Source: Roseobacter sp. CCS2 (GTDB lineage Bacteria; Pseudomonadota; Alphaproteobacteria; Rhodobacterales; Rhodobacteraceae). Taken from it: a DNA stretch of 64,000 bases. The stretch lies in assembly GCF_000169435.1 (NCBI RefSeq), contig NZ_AAYB01000004.1, positions 62,001-126,000 of the forward strand. The letters are read 5' to 3'. This document shows positions 17,292 through 25,482 of the stretch, piece after piece. A program made the translations under genes and the position numbers. The notes under the pieces are model-generated. The model searched no databases. It was not told the origin of the DNA and saw only the letters and a program-made list of their open reading frames with translations. Each line of letters begins with the position of its first letter. The first letter of the stretch is position 1.

Positions 17292-18224
17292 ATGCGACGT
17301 CTGGGATTGATCATCAGTCTTGCAATCGGCACGTTTGGCGCAAGCGGGCCCGCCCACGCCGATTGCGCCCTAATCGACAGGATCGACAAACTATATACGA
17401 TCCAGTCGCGGCTTGCCCGCGATCCTGCAACCGCCCTCTTTGCAAATGACATCCGGCAAATTCGCATCGCAAGCGCAGATATCAGCAATGATGAAGTTCT
17501 CAACGCTGTGAATGGAAACCGGTTCACCGGACATGGGGCAGATGTTTTGCAATTCCTGCAAAACACCCGGCTCTTGCTGCAACAAGCCAGCCTTGATGAT
17601 CCACAGTCCGTGCGCCCACATTTCAACATCGTCAGGCGTGGCAATCTGGACAAGATTGGACAACATCTGCTTGATCTGCGCTGCAACGCTGCGCAAATCG
17701 CATACGATACAGATTTCAACAGTAACCGCGATATAAGTGGAACAAGCGATGCAGAGGATTTGGCAGAAGTCGCCGAAAATCTGTCAGCACTTGCAGCTGA
17801 GGTTTTTCAATGGCGCACGCTGTTTCTCACACTGACGCTCATTGCTGTGGTGACGGTCGTTACACCAATTATACGACGCTGGCTTATTCTGCGACGTCGA
17901 CGGGCGAAACGGCATAAAACGACCTATAATACACGGTATTGTCGGCAAAACCTCAAAGTTCCCGGCGTGCTGATCGACATCAATTGCTTCGGTACCAAGT
18001 TAAGGCACAGCGACGGCACAGAAATCCCCAAAGGCGAAAAAATCGGGGTCAATATCAGCGATCAATGGATTGATGGCGAAGTGGTCTGGGGCAATACGCA
18101 CTACAGCGGCGTCAAATTCGACAACAGAATCTCGCTCAAGGATGTCGAAACAGTCCGCCGCGAAACGGGCGTAGCAAATTTGCAAGACAAAACGAAAAAC
18201 GGCGCCCCAAAGGACGCCGTCTGA
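17292..18224 (+). CDS. Secreted or membrane-anchored PilZ-domain-like protein
   Basis: A 310-residue protein. I started it at the ATG at 17292, seven bases after AAGGAA, which gives a clean signal peptide (MRRLGLIISLAIGTFG then PAHADC). Residues about 25-170 are a helical periplasmic region with three cysteines. A membrane helix (about 182-201, TLFLTLTLIAVVTVV) is followed by an Arg-rich stretch, and the last about 80 residues resemble PilZ (RQNLKVPGVLIDINCFG, WIDGEVVWGNTHYSGVKFDN). The RxxxR and N/DxSxxG motif is degenerate, so binding of cyclic di-GMP is doubtful. It is encoded opposite to the fab genes on either side. Confidence 0.75.
   Translation: MRRLGLIISLAIGTFGASGPAHADCALIDRIDKLYTIQSRLARDPATALFANDIRQIRIASADISNDEVLNAVNGNRFTGHGADVLQFLQNTRLLLQQASLDDPQSVRPHFNIVRRGNLDKIGQHLLDLRCNAAQIAYDTDFNSNRDISGTSDAEDLAEVAENLSALAAEVFQWRTLFLTLTLIAVVTVVTPIIRRWLILRRRRAKRHKTTYNTRYCRQNLKVPGVLIDINCFGTKLRHSDGTEIPKGEKIGVNISDQWIDGEVVWGNTHYSGVKFDNRISLKDVETVRRETGVANLQDKTKNGAPKDAV
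18191..18220 (-). terminator. Terminator of acpP inside the end of the PilZ-like gene
   Basis: ACGGCG (18199-18204) pairs with CGCCGT (18215-18220) with extra GG/CC pairs inside. On the minus strand the stem is followed by TTTTTCGTTTT, so it should end acpP transcripts. The stem is made of the last codons of the convergent PilZ-like gene. Confidence 0.6.
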
Positions 18225-18241
18225 TAAATCTTTCAAAACGC

Positions 18242-18475
18242 TTACTGTGCGCCGTCGATGAACTTTACCGCGTCACCAAATGTCTGGATGGTCTCGGCAG
18301 CATCGTCAGGGATTTCGATCCCGAACTCTTCTTCGAAAGCCATAACCAGCTCAACAGTGTCCAGACTGTCAGCGCCCAGATCATCAATAAAGGACGCAGA
18401 TTCCGTCACTTTGTCTTCTTCAACACCAAGATGCTCTACAACAATCTTGCGTACGCGGTCTGCAACGTCGCTCAT
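18242..18475 (-). CDS. acpP: Acyl carrier protein
   Basis: A 77-residue acidic carrier protein of fatty acid synthesis. The phosphopantetheine attachment serine lies in [18 protein letters not shown] (Ser36 region), and the DSL motif is perfect. Start [18 protein letters not shown] is canonical. It lies 204 bases downstream of fabG with a candidate promoter of its own in between, fitting the high expression of ACP. Confidence 0.97.
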   Translation of the reverse strand: MSDVADRVRKIVVEHLGVEEDKVTESASFIDDLGADSLDTVELVMAFEEEFGIEIPDDAAETIQTFGDAVKFIDGAQ

Positions 18476-18620
18476 ATCAAATCCTTACGTTTCTATGGGC
18501 TTTCGCCCGTTGTTCCCAAGGCTTGCGCCCATTCTTATGCGGCAATAAAAACCGCGGCCTTATCTGCGTCGCGCAACATTTGACCTAGCGTCACATGCGC
18601 GTTCCAGCAAATCTGCGTGG

Positions 18621-18648
18621 CCTATAACAGAGAATTCCGCAATGGCAA
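18621..18648 (-). promoter_or_regulatory. Candidate acpP promoter
   Basis: On the minus strand TTGCCA (18648-18643), a 16-base spacer and TATAGG (18626-18621) lie about 145 bases before the acpP start, in the fabG-acpP gap. Motif match only. Confidence 0.4.
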
Positions 18649-18679
18649 ACGCTTTGTCGTCATCGAAAGTGGCGACTCG

Positions 18680-19417
18680 CTAGAACATGGCCATGCCACC
18701 GTTCACATGCAAGGTGGTGCCCGTAACATAAGCAGCTTCGGGACTGGAAAGGTACAATACGGCGGCTGCGATTTCCTCTGCATCGCCCATTCGGCCTGCA
18801 GGAACTTGTGTCAAAATACCAGACTTTTGCTCATCCGTCAGTTTGTCTGTCATCGCAGTGGTAATAAATCCTGGCGCGACACAGTTCACCGTAATGCCAC
18901 GGCTCGCAACCTCATAGGCAATCGATTTCGACATGCCCACCATACCAGCCTTCGAAGCCGCATAATTCGCCTGCCCGGGATTGCCGGTTGCCCCCACCAC
19001 AGACGATATATTCACGATACGGCCCCAGCGTGCCTTCATCATCCCACGGATCACGCCCTTACACAGACGCATCGTCGACGTCAGGTTCACCTCCAGCACT
19101 GATGCCCATTCTTCATCCGACATGCGCATAAAGATGTTGTCGCGGGTAATGCCAGCGTTGTTCACCAGCACATCAACCGATCCCATCGCATCAGCAGCCT
19201 GCTTTGGCAGTGCAGTTACTTCCTCCGCATCACTCAGATTACATGGCAGCACATGCGCACGGTCCCCCAGGGATGCCGCCAATTCCTCCAACGGGGCGAC
19301 CCGCGTGCCGGACAGCGCAACCGTTGCACCAGCGTCATAAAGGGACTTTGCGATCGCACCACCGATACCCCCAGATGCACCTGTAACTAGCGCATTCTTT
19401 CCGTTTAAATCAAACAT
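18680..19417 (-). CDS. fabG: 3-oxoacyl-ACP reductase
   Basis: A 245-residue short-chain dehydrogenase that reduces 3-oxoacyl-ACP with NADPH. Cofactor motif TGASGGIGG at about 14-22, NNAG at about 87-90, catalytic Ser in ISSVVGATGN and the YxxxK in ANYAASKAG. Length and start (MFDLNGKNALVTGASGGIG) are typical. It follows fabD by 19 bases, so the two are one transcription unit. Confidence 0.96.
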   Translation of the reverse strand: MFDLNGKNALVTGASGGIGGAIAKSLYDAGATVALSGTRVAPLEELAASLGDRAHVLPCNLSDAEEVTALPKQAADAMGSVDVLVNNAGITRDNIFMRMSDEEWASVLEVNLTSTMRLCKGVIRGMMKARWGRIVNISSVVGATGNPGQANYAASKAGMVGMSKSIAYEVASRGITVNCVAPGFITTAMTDKLTDEQKSGILTQVPAGRMGDAEEIAAAVLYLSSPEAAYVTGTTLHVNGGMAMF

Positions 19418-19436
19418 TTAAAATCCCTTCTTCAAG

Positions 19437-20375
19437 TCATTTACTCACCGTAGCAGCAACAGCCACCACGTTTTCAGGTGTGCCCACAGCGGCAGATGTC
19501 AGACCACGGTCAATGCGCTTGACCATGCCAGACAGCGCCTTGCCCGCGCCGATTTCATAAACCTCGGTCACGCCTTGCCCAGCCATATACATCACGCTTT
19601 CGCGCCAACGCACCGCACCAGTGATCTGTTGCGCCAACAAGTCTTTGATTTGCGCACCGTCCGTCACGGCCTCAGCCAAGACATTGGCGACAACCGGCAC
19701 TTTGGGGTCCGCAATCGCGACGTTGGCCAAAGCTTGCGCCATCGCATCAGCGGCGGGTTGCATCAAACTGCAATGGAAAGGTGCGCTTACAGGCAGCAAC
19801 AACGCGCGTTTCGCACCCTTTTCTTTGGCGATATCCACCGCACGTTCAACAGCCGCCTTATGCCCGGACACAACAACTTGGGCGGGGTCATTATCATTAG
19901 CCGCCTCACACACCTCACCTTGGGCCGCTTGCGCCGCGACTTCTTTTACAGCCCCCAAATCAAGGCCCAGCACGGCCGCCATCGCACCCACACCCACTGG
20001 CACCGCATCTTGCATCGCCTTGCCACGGGCGCGCAGCAAGCGGGCCGTATCGGCCAGTGAAATAGCTTCTGCTGCGGCCAGCGCCGAATACTCCCCCAAC
20101 GAATGACCGGCCACAAATGATGCAGCACCCACTGACACGCCCTCTGCTTCCAAAGCCCGCATCGCGGCAATCGAGGTTGCCATCAACGCAGGCTGTGCAT
20201 TGGCTGTGAGGGTCAATTCTTCAATATCACCACCCCAGATCAAACCGGACAGGTCTTCTCCCAGCGCCTCGTCCACCTCATCGAAAACCGCCCTGGCCGC
20301 AGGATAAGCCTCGGCCAGCGCCTGACCCATCCCAATGGTTTGTGCACCCTGTCCCGGAAATACAAATGCGCGCAT
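19437..20375 (-). CDS. fabD: Malonyl-CoA:ACP transacylase
   Basis: A 312-residue enzyme that loads malonyl groups onto ACP. Motifs: FPGQGAQTIGMG at the start, the nucleophile Ser in AGHSLGEYSAL (about Ser92), and the His in SAPFHCSLMQPA. The frame is open further upstream to 20462, but MRAFVFPGQG at 20375 is the family start and has AGGGGG six bases before it. The divergent b561 gene begins 150 bases away. Confidence 0.96.
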   Translation of the reverse strand: MRAFVFPGQGAQTIGMGQALAEAYPAARAVFDEVDEALGEDLSGLIWGGDIEELTLTANAQPALMATSIAAMRALEAEGVSVGAASFVAGHSLGEYSALAAAEAISLADTARLLRARGKAMQDAVPVGVGAMAAVLGLDLGAVKEVAAQAAQGEVCEAANDNDPAQVVVSGHKAAVERAVDIAKEKGAKRALLLPVSAPFHCSLMQPAADAMAQALANVAIADPKVPVVANVLAEAVTDGAQIKDLLAQQITGAVRWRESVMYMAGQGVTEVYEIGAGKALSGMVKRIDRGLTSAAVGTPENVVAVAATVSK

Positions 20376-20524
20376 CAAATGCCCCCTTGTCGTTGTTTTT
20401 TGTTGTTTGACGCTTACCGCGCCACGTGCCCGCACACAAGCACCGCACCGATGCACAGACAATGGCCTGTGCCGGGACGCCAGACGTGCTAACTATGGCA
20501 GCAGACACAGCATCGGAGTTCGCA

Positions 20525-21712
20525 ATGTCGGGCACACAAACCGCCGCCACCTACGGCATCGTCACAAAAACCTTTCACTGGCTCACAGCGCTACTGATCC
20601 TGACGATCATTCCGCTGGGTGCCGTTGCCAACAGACTGCCATATGAAACCAGCGAACAACTGGCTTTCAAGGCGCAGCTTTTTTCCTTTCATAAAACGCT
20701 CGGTGTGATTGTATTTGTCGTTGCCTTGGCCCGGATCATATGGGCTTTGACACAAACAAAACCGGCCACATTACATCCCGAACGCAAGGTCGAAACACTG
20801 CTGGCGGACTTGGTGCATTGGCTGCTCTACATCTCACTTGTGGCTGTTCCATTGACCGGTTGGATCCATCACGCTGCCACCGAAGGTTTTGCGCCACTCC
20901 TTTTGCCGATCAGCCAGGAACTGCCTTTTGTGCCCAATGATGAAGGCATCGCAAAGCTCTTCGCAGGGCTGCACTGGGTCTGGAGCAAGATCCTGGTTGG
21001 ATCCATTCTGCTGCATATCGCAGGTGCTCTTAAACACCACTTCATTGACAAAGACGCCACGCTACGGCGCATGTGGTTCGGGCCGTCAATTGCAACAGCG
21101 GGGGCCCATCAAAGCAGCCTCACAGCGCCAATCGCAGCAGTAGTGATCTATATCGCAGCGACCGCGGCAGGCGCAGCGGGCGGGCTTTATACCACAAAAT
21201 CAGACATCGTGACGGCCGCCCTTGACGAAGTATCATCCGAGTGGACGGTAACAGAGGGTGAAATCGGCCTGACGGTCACCCAACTGGGCAGCCCGGTAGA
21301 GGGCGCTTTCAACGACTGGACCGCAGCGATCACCTTTGATGAAACCGCCACAGGTGTTCTTGGCCGTGTTGAGACGACAATCGCCATCGGCTCTTTGCAG
21401 CTGGGGTCTGTGACCAACAACGCGCTTGGCACTGACTTTTTCAACGTTGGCACCTTCCCGACGGCGGTCTTTGCCGCCGACATCGTCTCTGACGGGGCGG
21501 ACGGGTATCTGGCCGAAGGCACACTGACCATCAAAGACATCAGCGCCGACCTCACCCTGCCTTTCACTTTGGTGATTGAAGGGGAGACGGCCCAGATGGA
21601 AGGCGCTGTCGTGATTGATCGCCGAACCTTTAACATCGGGCAAAGCATGAATGACGAAAGCAATCTGGCCTTTGCGGTCAACGTCGCTATCGCGCTGACG
21701 GCAACGCGCTAG
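20525..21712 (+). CDS. Cytochrome b561 fused to a YceI domain
   Basis: About 395 residues in two parts. Residues about 1-200 form a four-helix di-heme cytochrome b561 with the heme histidines in TKTFHWLTALL, FSFHKTLGV and LHWVWSKILV...LLHIAGALKHHF. Residues about 215-395 are a YceI-like lipocalin fold (EWTVTEGEIGLTVTQLGSPV, NDWTAAITFD, ISADLTLPFTLVIEG) expected on the periplasmic side. YceI proteins bind isoprenoid quinone-like lipids, so the fusion probably moves electrons to or from a bound quinone. Start chosen at 20525, six bases after GGAG. A separate yceI gene is encoded convergently just downstream. Confidence 0.88.
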   Translation: MSGTQTAATYGIVTKTFHWLTALLILTIIPLGAVANRLPYETSEQLAFKAQLFSFHKTLGVIVFVVALARIIWALTQTKPATLHPERKVETLLADLVHWLLYISLVAVPLTGWIHHAATEGFAPLLLPISQELPFVPNDEGIAKLFAGLHWVWSKILVGSILLHIAGALKHHFIDKDATLRRMWFGPSIATAGAHQSSLTAPIAAVVIYIAATAAGAAGGLYTTKSDIVTAALDEVSSEWTVTEGEIGLTVTQLGSPVEGAFNDWTAAITFDETATGVLGRVETTIAIGSLQLGSVTNNALGTDFFNVGTFPTAVFAADIVSDGADGYLAEGTLTIKDISADLTLPFTLVIEGETAQMEGAVVIDRRTFNIGQSMNDESNLAFAVNVAIALTATR

Positions 21713-21723
21713 ACAACAAAAAA

Positions 21724-21749
21724 GGCCGCTTCCATTCGCGGAAGCGGCC
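21724..21749. terminator. Bidirectional terminator between b561-YceI and yceI
   Basis: A perfect 10-bp stem, GGCCGCTTCC (21724-21733) with GGAAGCGGCC (21740-21749), with an A-run before and a T-rich stretch after, between two convergent genes. Confidence 0.85.
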
Positions 21750-21775
21750 CGAATATTTCTTCGTTCTAAAAATGC

Positions 21776-22354
21776 TTACTCAGCTTGCATCGCTTCAATT
21801 GAAATCATGATTTCAACTTCGTCGCTGACGAAAGGCGCGAAATTGCCAACCTCAAAATCGGAACGCAGCACGGTTGTTGTCGCATCAAAACCGGCCCATG
21901 GCTTTTCTGCCATCGGGTGCATGCCGACTTGGTTCAGCTTGGCATCCAGCACAACAGGGTTTGTGATGCCGTTCAGGGTCAGGTCACCTGTGATCAATGC
22001 GGTATCTTCGCCGGTCACTTCGATAGCGGTCGATGTGAATGTCACCATCTCATCTTCGGCTGCATCAAAGAAATCACCACTCATGAAGTGATCAAAACGT
22101 GCTTCCCAGCCGGTGAACATGGTGCGCACAGGAAAAGAAACATTCACGGATGAAGCAGCAGGATCTTCCTGATCGAACGCAATCTCACCTTCAAAGCCTG
22201 AAAACATGCCATACGTCGTCGAAAAACCAAGGTGGTCATAAGTGAAAACGATCTGGCTGTGGCTGGCGTCCAGCACATAGTTTTCAGATGCTGCGAAAGC
22301 AGGCGTCGTCAGTGTAGCAGCGGCAATGGCAGCCGTGGCGATAAAAGATTTCAT
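21776..22354 (-). CDS. YceI family periplasmic lipid-binding protein
   Basis: A 192-residue secreted YceI protein. The signal peptide is MKSFIATAAIAAATLTTPAFA-like, with cleavage after AFA; the mature part starts ASENYVLDASHSQIVFTYDHLG, the standard YceI beginning. Family segments GMFSGFEGEIAFD and LTGDLTLNGITNPVVL-like (ITGDLTLNGITNPVVL) follow. I chose the start at 22354, seven bases after GGAG; the longer open frame adds no signal. Its upstream region holds a 7-bp-armed palindrome. Confidence 0.92.
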   Translation of the reverse strand: MKSFIATAAIAAATLTTPAFAASENYVLDASHSQIVFTYDHLGFSTTYGMFSGFEGEIAFDQEDPAASSVNVSFPVRTMFTGWEARFDHFMSGDFFDAAEDEMVTFTSTAIEVTGEDTALITGDLTLNGITNPVVLDAKLNQVGMHPMAEKPWAGFDATTTVLRSDFEVGNFAPFVSDEVEIMISIEAMQAE

Positions 22355-22426
22355 GATGCGTCTCCAAGCGTTGATATGTACATCACACACACTTAGGGCA
22401 TCTTCACACACTGTATAGCTTCAAAA

Positions 22427-22445
22427 ATGAACACAACTTGTTCAT
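22427..22445. promoter_or_regulatory. Palindromic operator candidate upstream of yceI
   Basis: ATGAACA-CAACT-TGTTCAT: perfect 7-bp arms around a 5-base centre, 73-91 bases before the yceI start. The size fits a dimeric repressor or activator site; the regulator is not known. Confidence 0.45.
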
Positions 22446-22480
22446 CTACGCAGTTTGGTCAGCGCTGCATCGCGCGTTGG

Positions 22481-23071
22481 TCAGGCCGCCTCAACACCCG
22501 CCAAGGCATCAACACCCAACAAATCCCGCGCAAGCCGGTCCCGCAATGGTAACAGTTGCGCCTCCGTGCCAGCGGCCACAGCAATCGTCTGTGCCGTATC
22601 ACGATAACCCAAAAGAAGCTGACTTTGACCTGTTTCAGCATCTGGTTCCAGAAAAATGCCGCCGATCTCATCAAAAGTGTAAGCCGCGACCATTGTGGGC
22701 CTGCCAGAGCGGTTGCAAACAACCTCTCGTACCTCGTTTTGGCGCGTATCCACATGGATTTCAGGCAGCGTACCACGGCTCGCGAACCACAACAGATAAA
22801 AACCCGCAGCGCCCATCAGTGTCGCCGCACCAATGCGCATAATACCCAATCCGCCATCGAAAAACAGCGTTGGAAGCACCAGAACGCCCAGGGTCGCTGT
22901 GACCAGGCAAACGCCAAAGAAAAAGCAAATCGCCTGACCAAACATCACCGAAAAAGGTGCACCCTTGCCGGATTTCACCTTATAGCCCCAAAACACGTCA
23001 TCAATCTCAAACGGGGATGTCCGCGCAATATCGTTCGAAAAATCAGCGACGGTCGCATTCATATCTGCCAT
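22481..23071 (-). CDS. Small membrane protein, unknown function
   Basis: About 196 residues. Two hydrophobic helices at about 45-70 (FGQAICFFFGVCLVTATLGVL) and 75-100 (IMRIGAATLMGAAGFYLLWFA), then a cytosolic C-terminal domain of about 95 residues with alternating beta-type sequence (PEIHVDTRQNEVREVV, AAYTFDEIGGIFLEPD), suggesting a PH-like fold. I chose the ATG at 23071, seven bases after GGAG, over the ATG at 23092. I do not recognise a named family; it is not linked to the neighbours by overlap. Confidence 0.65.
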   Translation of the reverse strand: MADMNATVADFSNDIARTSPFEIDDVFWGYKVKSGKGAPFSVMFGQAICFFFGVCLVTATLGVLVLPTLFFDGGLGIMRIGAATLMGAAGFYLLWFASRGTLPEIHVDTRQNEVREVVCNRSGRPTMVAAYTFDEIGGIFLEPDAETGQSQLLLGYRDTAQTIAVAAGTEAQLLPLRDRLARDLLGVDALAGVEAA

Positions 23072-23200
23072 CTGCCCACTCCATCTTTTCATCTACACTA
23101 GAATCCTCGCTAAACGCGGCAATAAAGGGGCAAGCTTAGGGCGGGGTTAAGAAATCTGCGATTGTTGCCAAAAACAAAGCTTTTGTAGGTGTTTCATAGC

Positions 23201-23228
23201 TTGCATCAGAACAATCCGGCAGTATAAG
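23201..23228 (+). promoter_or_regulatory. Candidate promoter of rpsF-rpsR-rplI
   Basis: TTGCAT (23201-23206), 16-base spacer, TATAAG (23223-23228), about 110 bases before rpsF and directly before the structured leader. Motif match only. Confidence 0.45.
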
Positions 23229-23230
23229 GC

Positions 23231-23305
23231 CCCATCCTTGCTGCAACATGTATGAACTGCGCAGCCTCTCGTGGATGGGACGCATGCAAGGAAAACCGCC
23301 CATCC
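23231..23305 (+). promoter_or_regulatory. Structured rpsF leader, S6:S18-type motif with alternative pairing
   Basis: GGATGGG (23273-23279) can pair with CCCATCC at 23299-23305, leaving a CCG trinucleotide (23296-23298) just inside the 3' strand, as in the described S6:S18 autoregulatory leader where CCG mimics the 16S rRNA site. The same GGATGGG can instead pair with an identical CCCATCC at 23231-23237, a structure reinforced by an inner GCTGC/GCAGC stem (23240-23244 with 23261-23265). The two folds exclude each other. Inference from sequence only. Confidence 0.5.
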
Positions 23306-23339
23306 TATGAAATGCGCTGATATATGAACTGGAGTACGC

Positions 23340-23693
23340 ATGCCGCTATACGAGCATGTCATGATTGCGCGTCAGGATCTGTCCAACACGCAAGCTGAAA
23401 GCCTTATCGAACATTTCGGAACCGTTCTTGCCGACAACGGCGGCAAGTTGCTGGAAAACGAATACTGGGGCGTCAAAACGATGGCCTATAAGATCAACAA
23501 GAACCGCAAAGGGCATTATGCCTTTATGCGCACAGATGCCCCTGCCCCTGCTATTCAGGAAATGGAACGCCTGATGCGCCTGCACGAAGACGTCATGCGC
23601 GTGCTGACCATCAAGGTCGATGCACATCAGGAAGGCCCTTCTGTGCAAATGCAAAAACGCGAAGAACGTGGCGATCGCCGCGAACGCCGCTGA
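23340..23693 (+). CDS. rpsF: 30S ribosomal protein S6
   Basis: A 117-residue S6 protein, which pairs with S18 on the platform of the small subunit. It starts MPLYEHVMIARQDLS and has the typical YWGVKTMAYKINKNRKGHY and RLHEDVMRVLTIKV segments, ending in a charged KREERGDRRERR tail. First gene of the rpsF-rpsR-rplI operon; GGAG sits six to seven bases before the ATG. Confidence 0.97.
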   Translation: MPLYEHVMIARQDLSNTQAESLIEHFGTVLADNGGKLLENEYWGVKTMAYKINKNRKGHYAFMRTDAPAPAIQEMERLMRLHEDVMRVLTIKVDAHQEGPSVQMQKREERGDRRERR

Positions 23694-23716
23694 TCTGTAG
23701 ATAAGGACAAACAATC

Positions 23717-23944
23717 ATGGCTACTAAACCATTTTTCCGCCGTCGTAAGTCCGATCCGTTTGAGGGCGATAACGCCCCCAAGATCGACTACAAAGACACC
23801 CGCCTTTTGCAGCGCTACATCTCTGAGCGCGGCAAAATCGTTCCCGCCCGTATTACTGCTGTTGGTGCAAAGAACCAGCGCGCCCTCGCCCGTGCGATCA
23901 AGCGTGCCCGTTTCCTTGCCCTGCTGCCATACGCCGTCAAGTAA
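23717..23944 (+). CDS. rpsR: 30S ribosomal protein S18
   Basis: A 75-residue basic protein binding 16S rRNA next to S6. Core motif [17 protein letters not shown] followed by [19 protein letters not shown] is diagnostic. It lies 23 bases after rpsF and 12 before rplI. Confidence 0.97.
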   Translation: MATKPFFRRRKSDPFEGDNAPKIDYKDTRLLQRYISERGKIVPARITAVGAKNQRALARAIKRARFLALLPYAVK

Positions 23945-23956
23945 GGAGCAAAGCAC

Positions 23957-24595
23957 ATGGACGTTATTCTACTTGAGCGCGTGGCAAAGCTTGGCCAAAT
24001 GGGCGAAGTTGTGTCCGTCAAGCAAGGTTACGCACGTAATTTCCTTCTGCCACAGGGCAAGGCCCTGCGGGTGAACGATGCCAACATGGCGCGTTTCGAG
24101 GCTGAAAAGGCCCAGATGGAAGCACGCAACCTGGAAACCAAAAAGGAAGCAGACGCGCTGGCTGAAAAGCTGGACGGTGAAACATTCATCATCATCCGCT
24201 CTGCATCTGACGCAGGTTCGCTTTATGGGTCTGTCACCACACGTGACGCCGCCGAAGCCGCCACAGAGGCTGGTTTCTCAGTCGACAAAAAGCAGGTTGT
24301 CCTGCTGGGCGCGATCAAAGAACTGGGCCTGCATGACGTATCCGTCGAACTGCACCCAGAGGTCGCTGCAACAATCACACTGAACGTTGCACGCTCTACC
24401 GAAGAAGCCGAACTGCAAGCCGCTGGTAAATCAATCGCTGAACTGGCTGCCGAAGAAGAAGCAGCCGCTGAGTTCGAAATTCAGGAACTGTTTGACGATA
24501 TCGGCGCTGCTGCATCTGACGACGAAGAACTGGCTGAATCAGCTGGTGTCGAAGTTGCAGAAGACGCATCCGAAGATGAGACCAAAGAAGATTAA
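23957..24595 (+). CDS. rplI: 50S ribosomal protein L9 with acidic C-terminal extension
   Basis: A 212-residue L9. The N-terminal rRNA-binding domain ([28 protein letters not shown]) and the long helix are normal, as is the C-terminal domain (about 80-150, [14 protein letters not shown]). Beyond about residue 150 is a long Ala/Glu/Asp-rich tail ending DEDETKED-like, making the protein about 60 residues longer than the usual 150. Such tails occur in alphaproteobacteria; function unknown. The operon ends in a terminator 25 bases on. Confidence 0.96.
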   Translation: MDVILLERVAKLGQMGEVVSVKQGYARNFLLPQGKALRVNDANMARFEAEKAQMEARNLETKKEADALAEKLDGETFIIIRSASDAGSLYGSVTTRDAAEAATEAGFSVDKKQVVLLGAIKELGLHDVSVELHPEVAATITLNVARSTEEAELQAAGKSIAELAAEEEAAAEFEIQELFDDIGAAASDDEELAESAGVEVAEDASEDETKED

Positions 24596-24620
24596 TCTTC
24601 TCGCATCTTTGCACAACATC

Positions 24621-24650
24621 AGGCCGCTCCTATCCGGGGCGGCCTTTTTC
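24621..24650 (+). terminator. Terminator of the rpsF-rpsR-rplI operon
   Basis: AGGCCGC (24621-24627) pairs with GCGGCCT (24639-24645), followed by TTTTTC. Confidence 0.85.
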
Positions 24651-24730
24651 GTTGGCTTGGGGAAACACTGGATAAATGGACGCTTAAACGCTTATGATTT
24701 GCCTGAACTGCTGCAACGCATAGGACGGCC

Positions 24731-25366
24731 ATGCCTTACCAACCGACCGACATCATCACGTCAGAGGCGCAGATCCGCGCGGTGATCAGCGGCATTCACG
24801 CGGCCCAAAAGCACAAGGTTCTCGATCATATCGACGATCACTGCCGTATCTGGATCGAACGCAGTCCCTTCATCATCGTCTCCACCGTCGATGCACAAGG
24901 CAACCTTGATACCTCTCCCAAAGGCGACCCTGCGGGCTTTGTAAAGGTTGTGGACGACAAGACACTCGCGATCCCCGACAGGCCCGGCAACCACCGCTTC
25001 GACAGTTTTCAGAACATCCTGCAAACCGGGCGCATCGGCATCGTTTTTATGGTGCCCAATCGCAATGAGGTTGTCCGCGTAAATGGCAGTGCCCAGATCG
25101 TGCGTGACCTGCCCTTGCGCGAAAGCATGGCAATAAACGGGCGTGTGCCTGACTTCGCAACCATCGTCGGGGTTGAAGAGGCCTTTTACCACTGCGGTAA
25201 AGCCATCATCCGGTCAAAGCTGTGGCAACCGGATCAAGCCGCCCCGACAGATGGCCTTCCCACTTACGGCGAAGCGCTTTTCGCGCAAAGCCAAAGCGGG
25301 CTGACGCAGGAAGACATCGACGCGCGCCTGCGGCACAACGAAAAAAACCGGCTCTACGACGAATAA
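24731..25366 (+). CDS. Pyridoxamine 5'-phosphate oxidase family flavoprotein
   Basis: A 211-residue split-barrel protein of the PPOX/FMN-binding DR2398/MSMEG_1061 subfamily. Core segments: [25 protein letters not shown] is spread over about residues 50-76, then [17 protein letters not shown] and [13 protein letters not shown]. The family binds FMN or F420 and reduces or senses small substrates; the actual substrate is unknown. No signal peptide. It stands alone between the ribosomal operon and cpdB. Confidence 0.85.
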   Translation: MPYQPTDIITSEAQIRAVISGIHAAQKHKVLDHIDDHCRIWIERSPFIIVSTVDAQGNLDTSPKGDPAGFVKVVDDKTLAIPDRPGNHRFDSFQNILQTGRIGIVFMVPNRNEVVRVNGSAQIVRDLPLRESMAINGRVPDFATIVGVEEAFYHCGKAIIRSKLWQPDQAAPTDGLPTYGEALFAQSQSGLTQEDIDARLRHNEKNRLYDE

Positions 25367-25482
25367 GGCGCAGAACTGAACAAGAGAGGGTTCGCCGATA
25401 CTATCCGCGATTGTCGACACACCCTTGTCAGGATGCACAGGCAGGCGTTTACTATCCTCATCATTCAAAATTGGGGGTTCAC

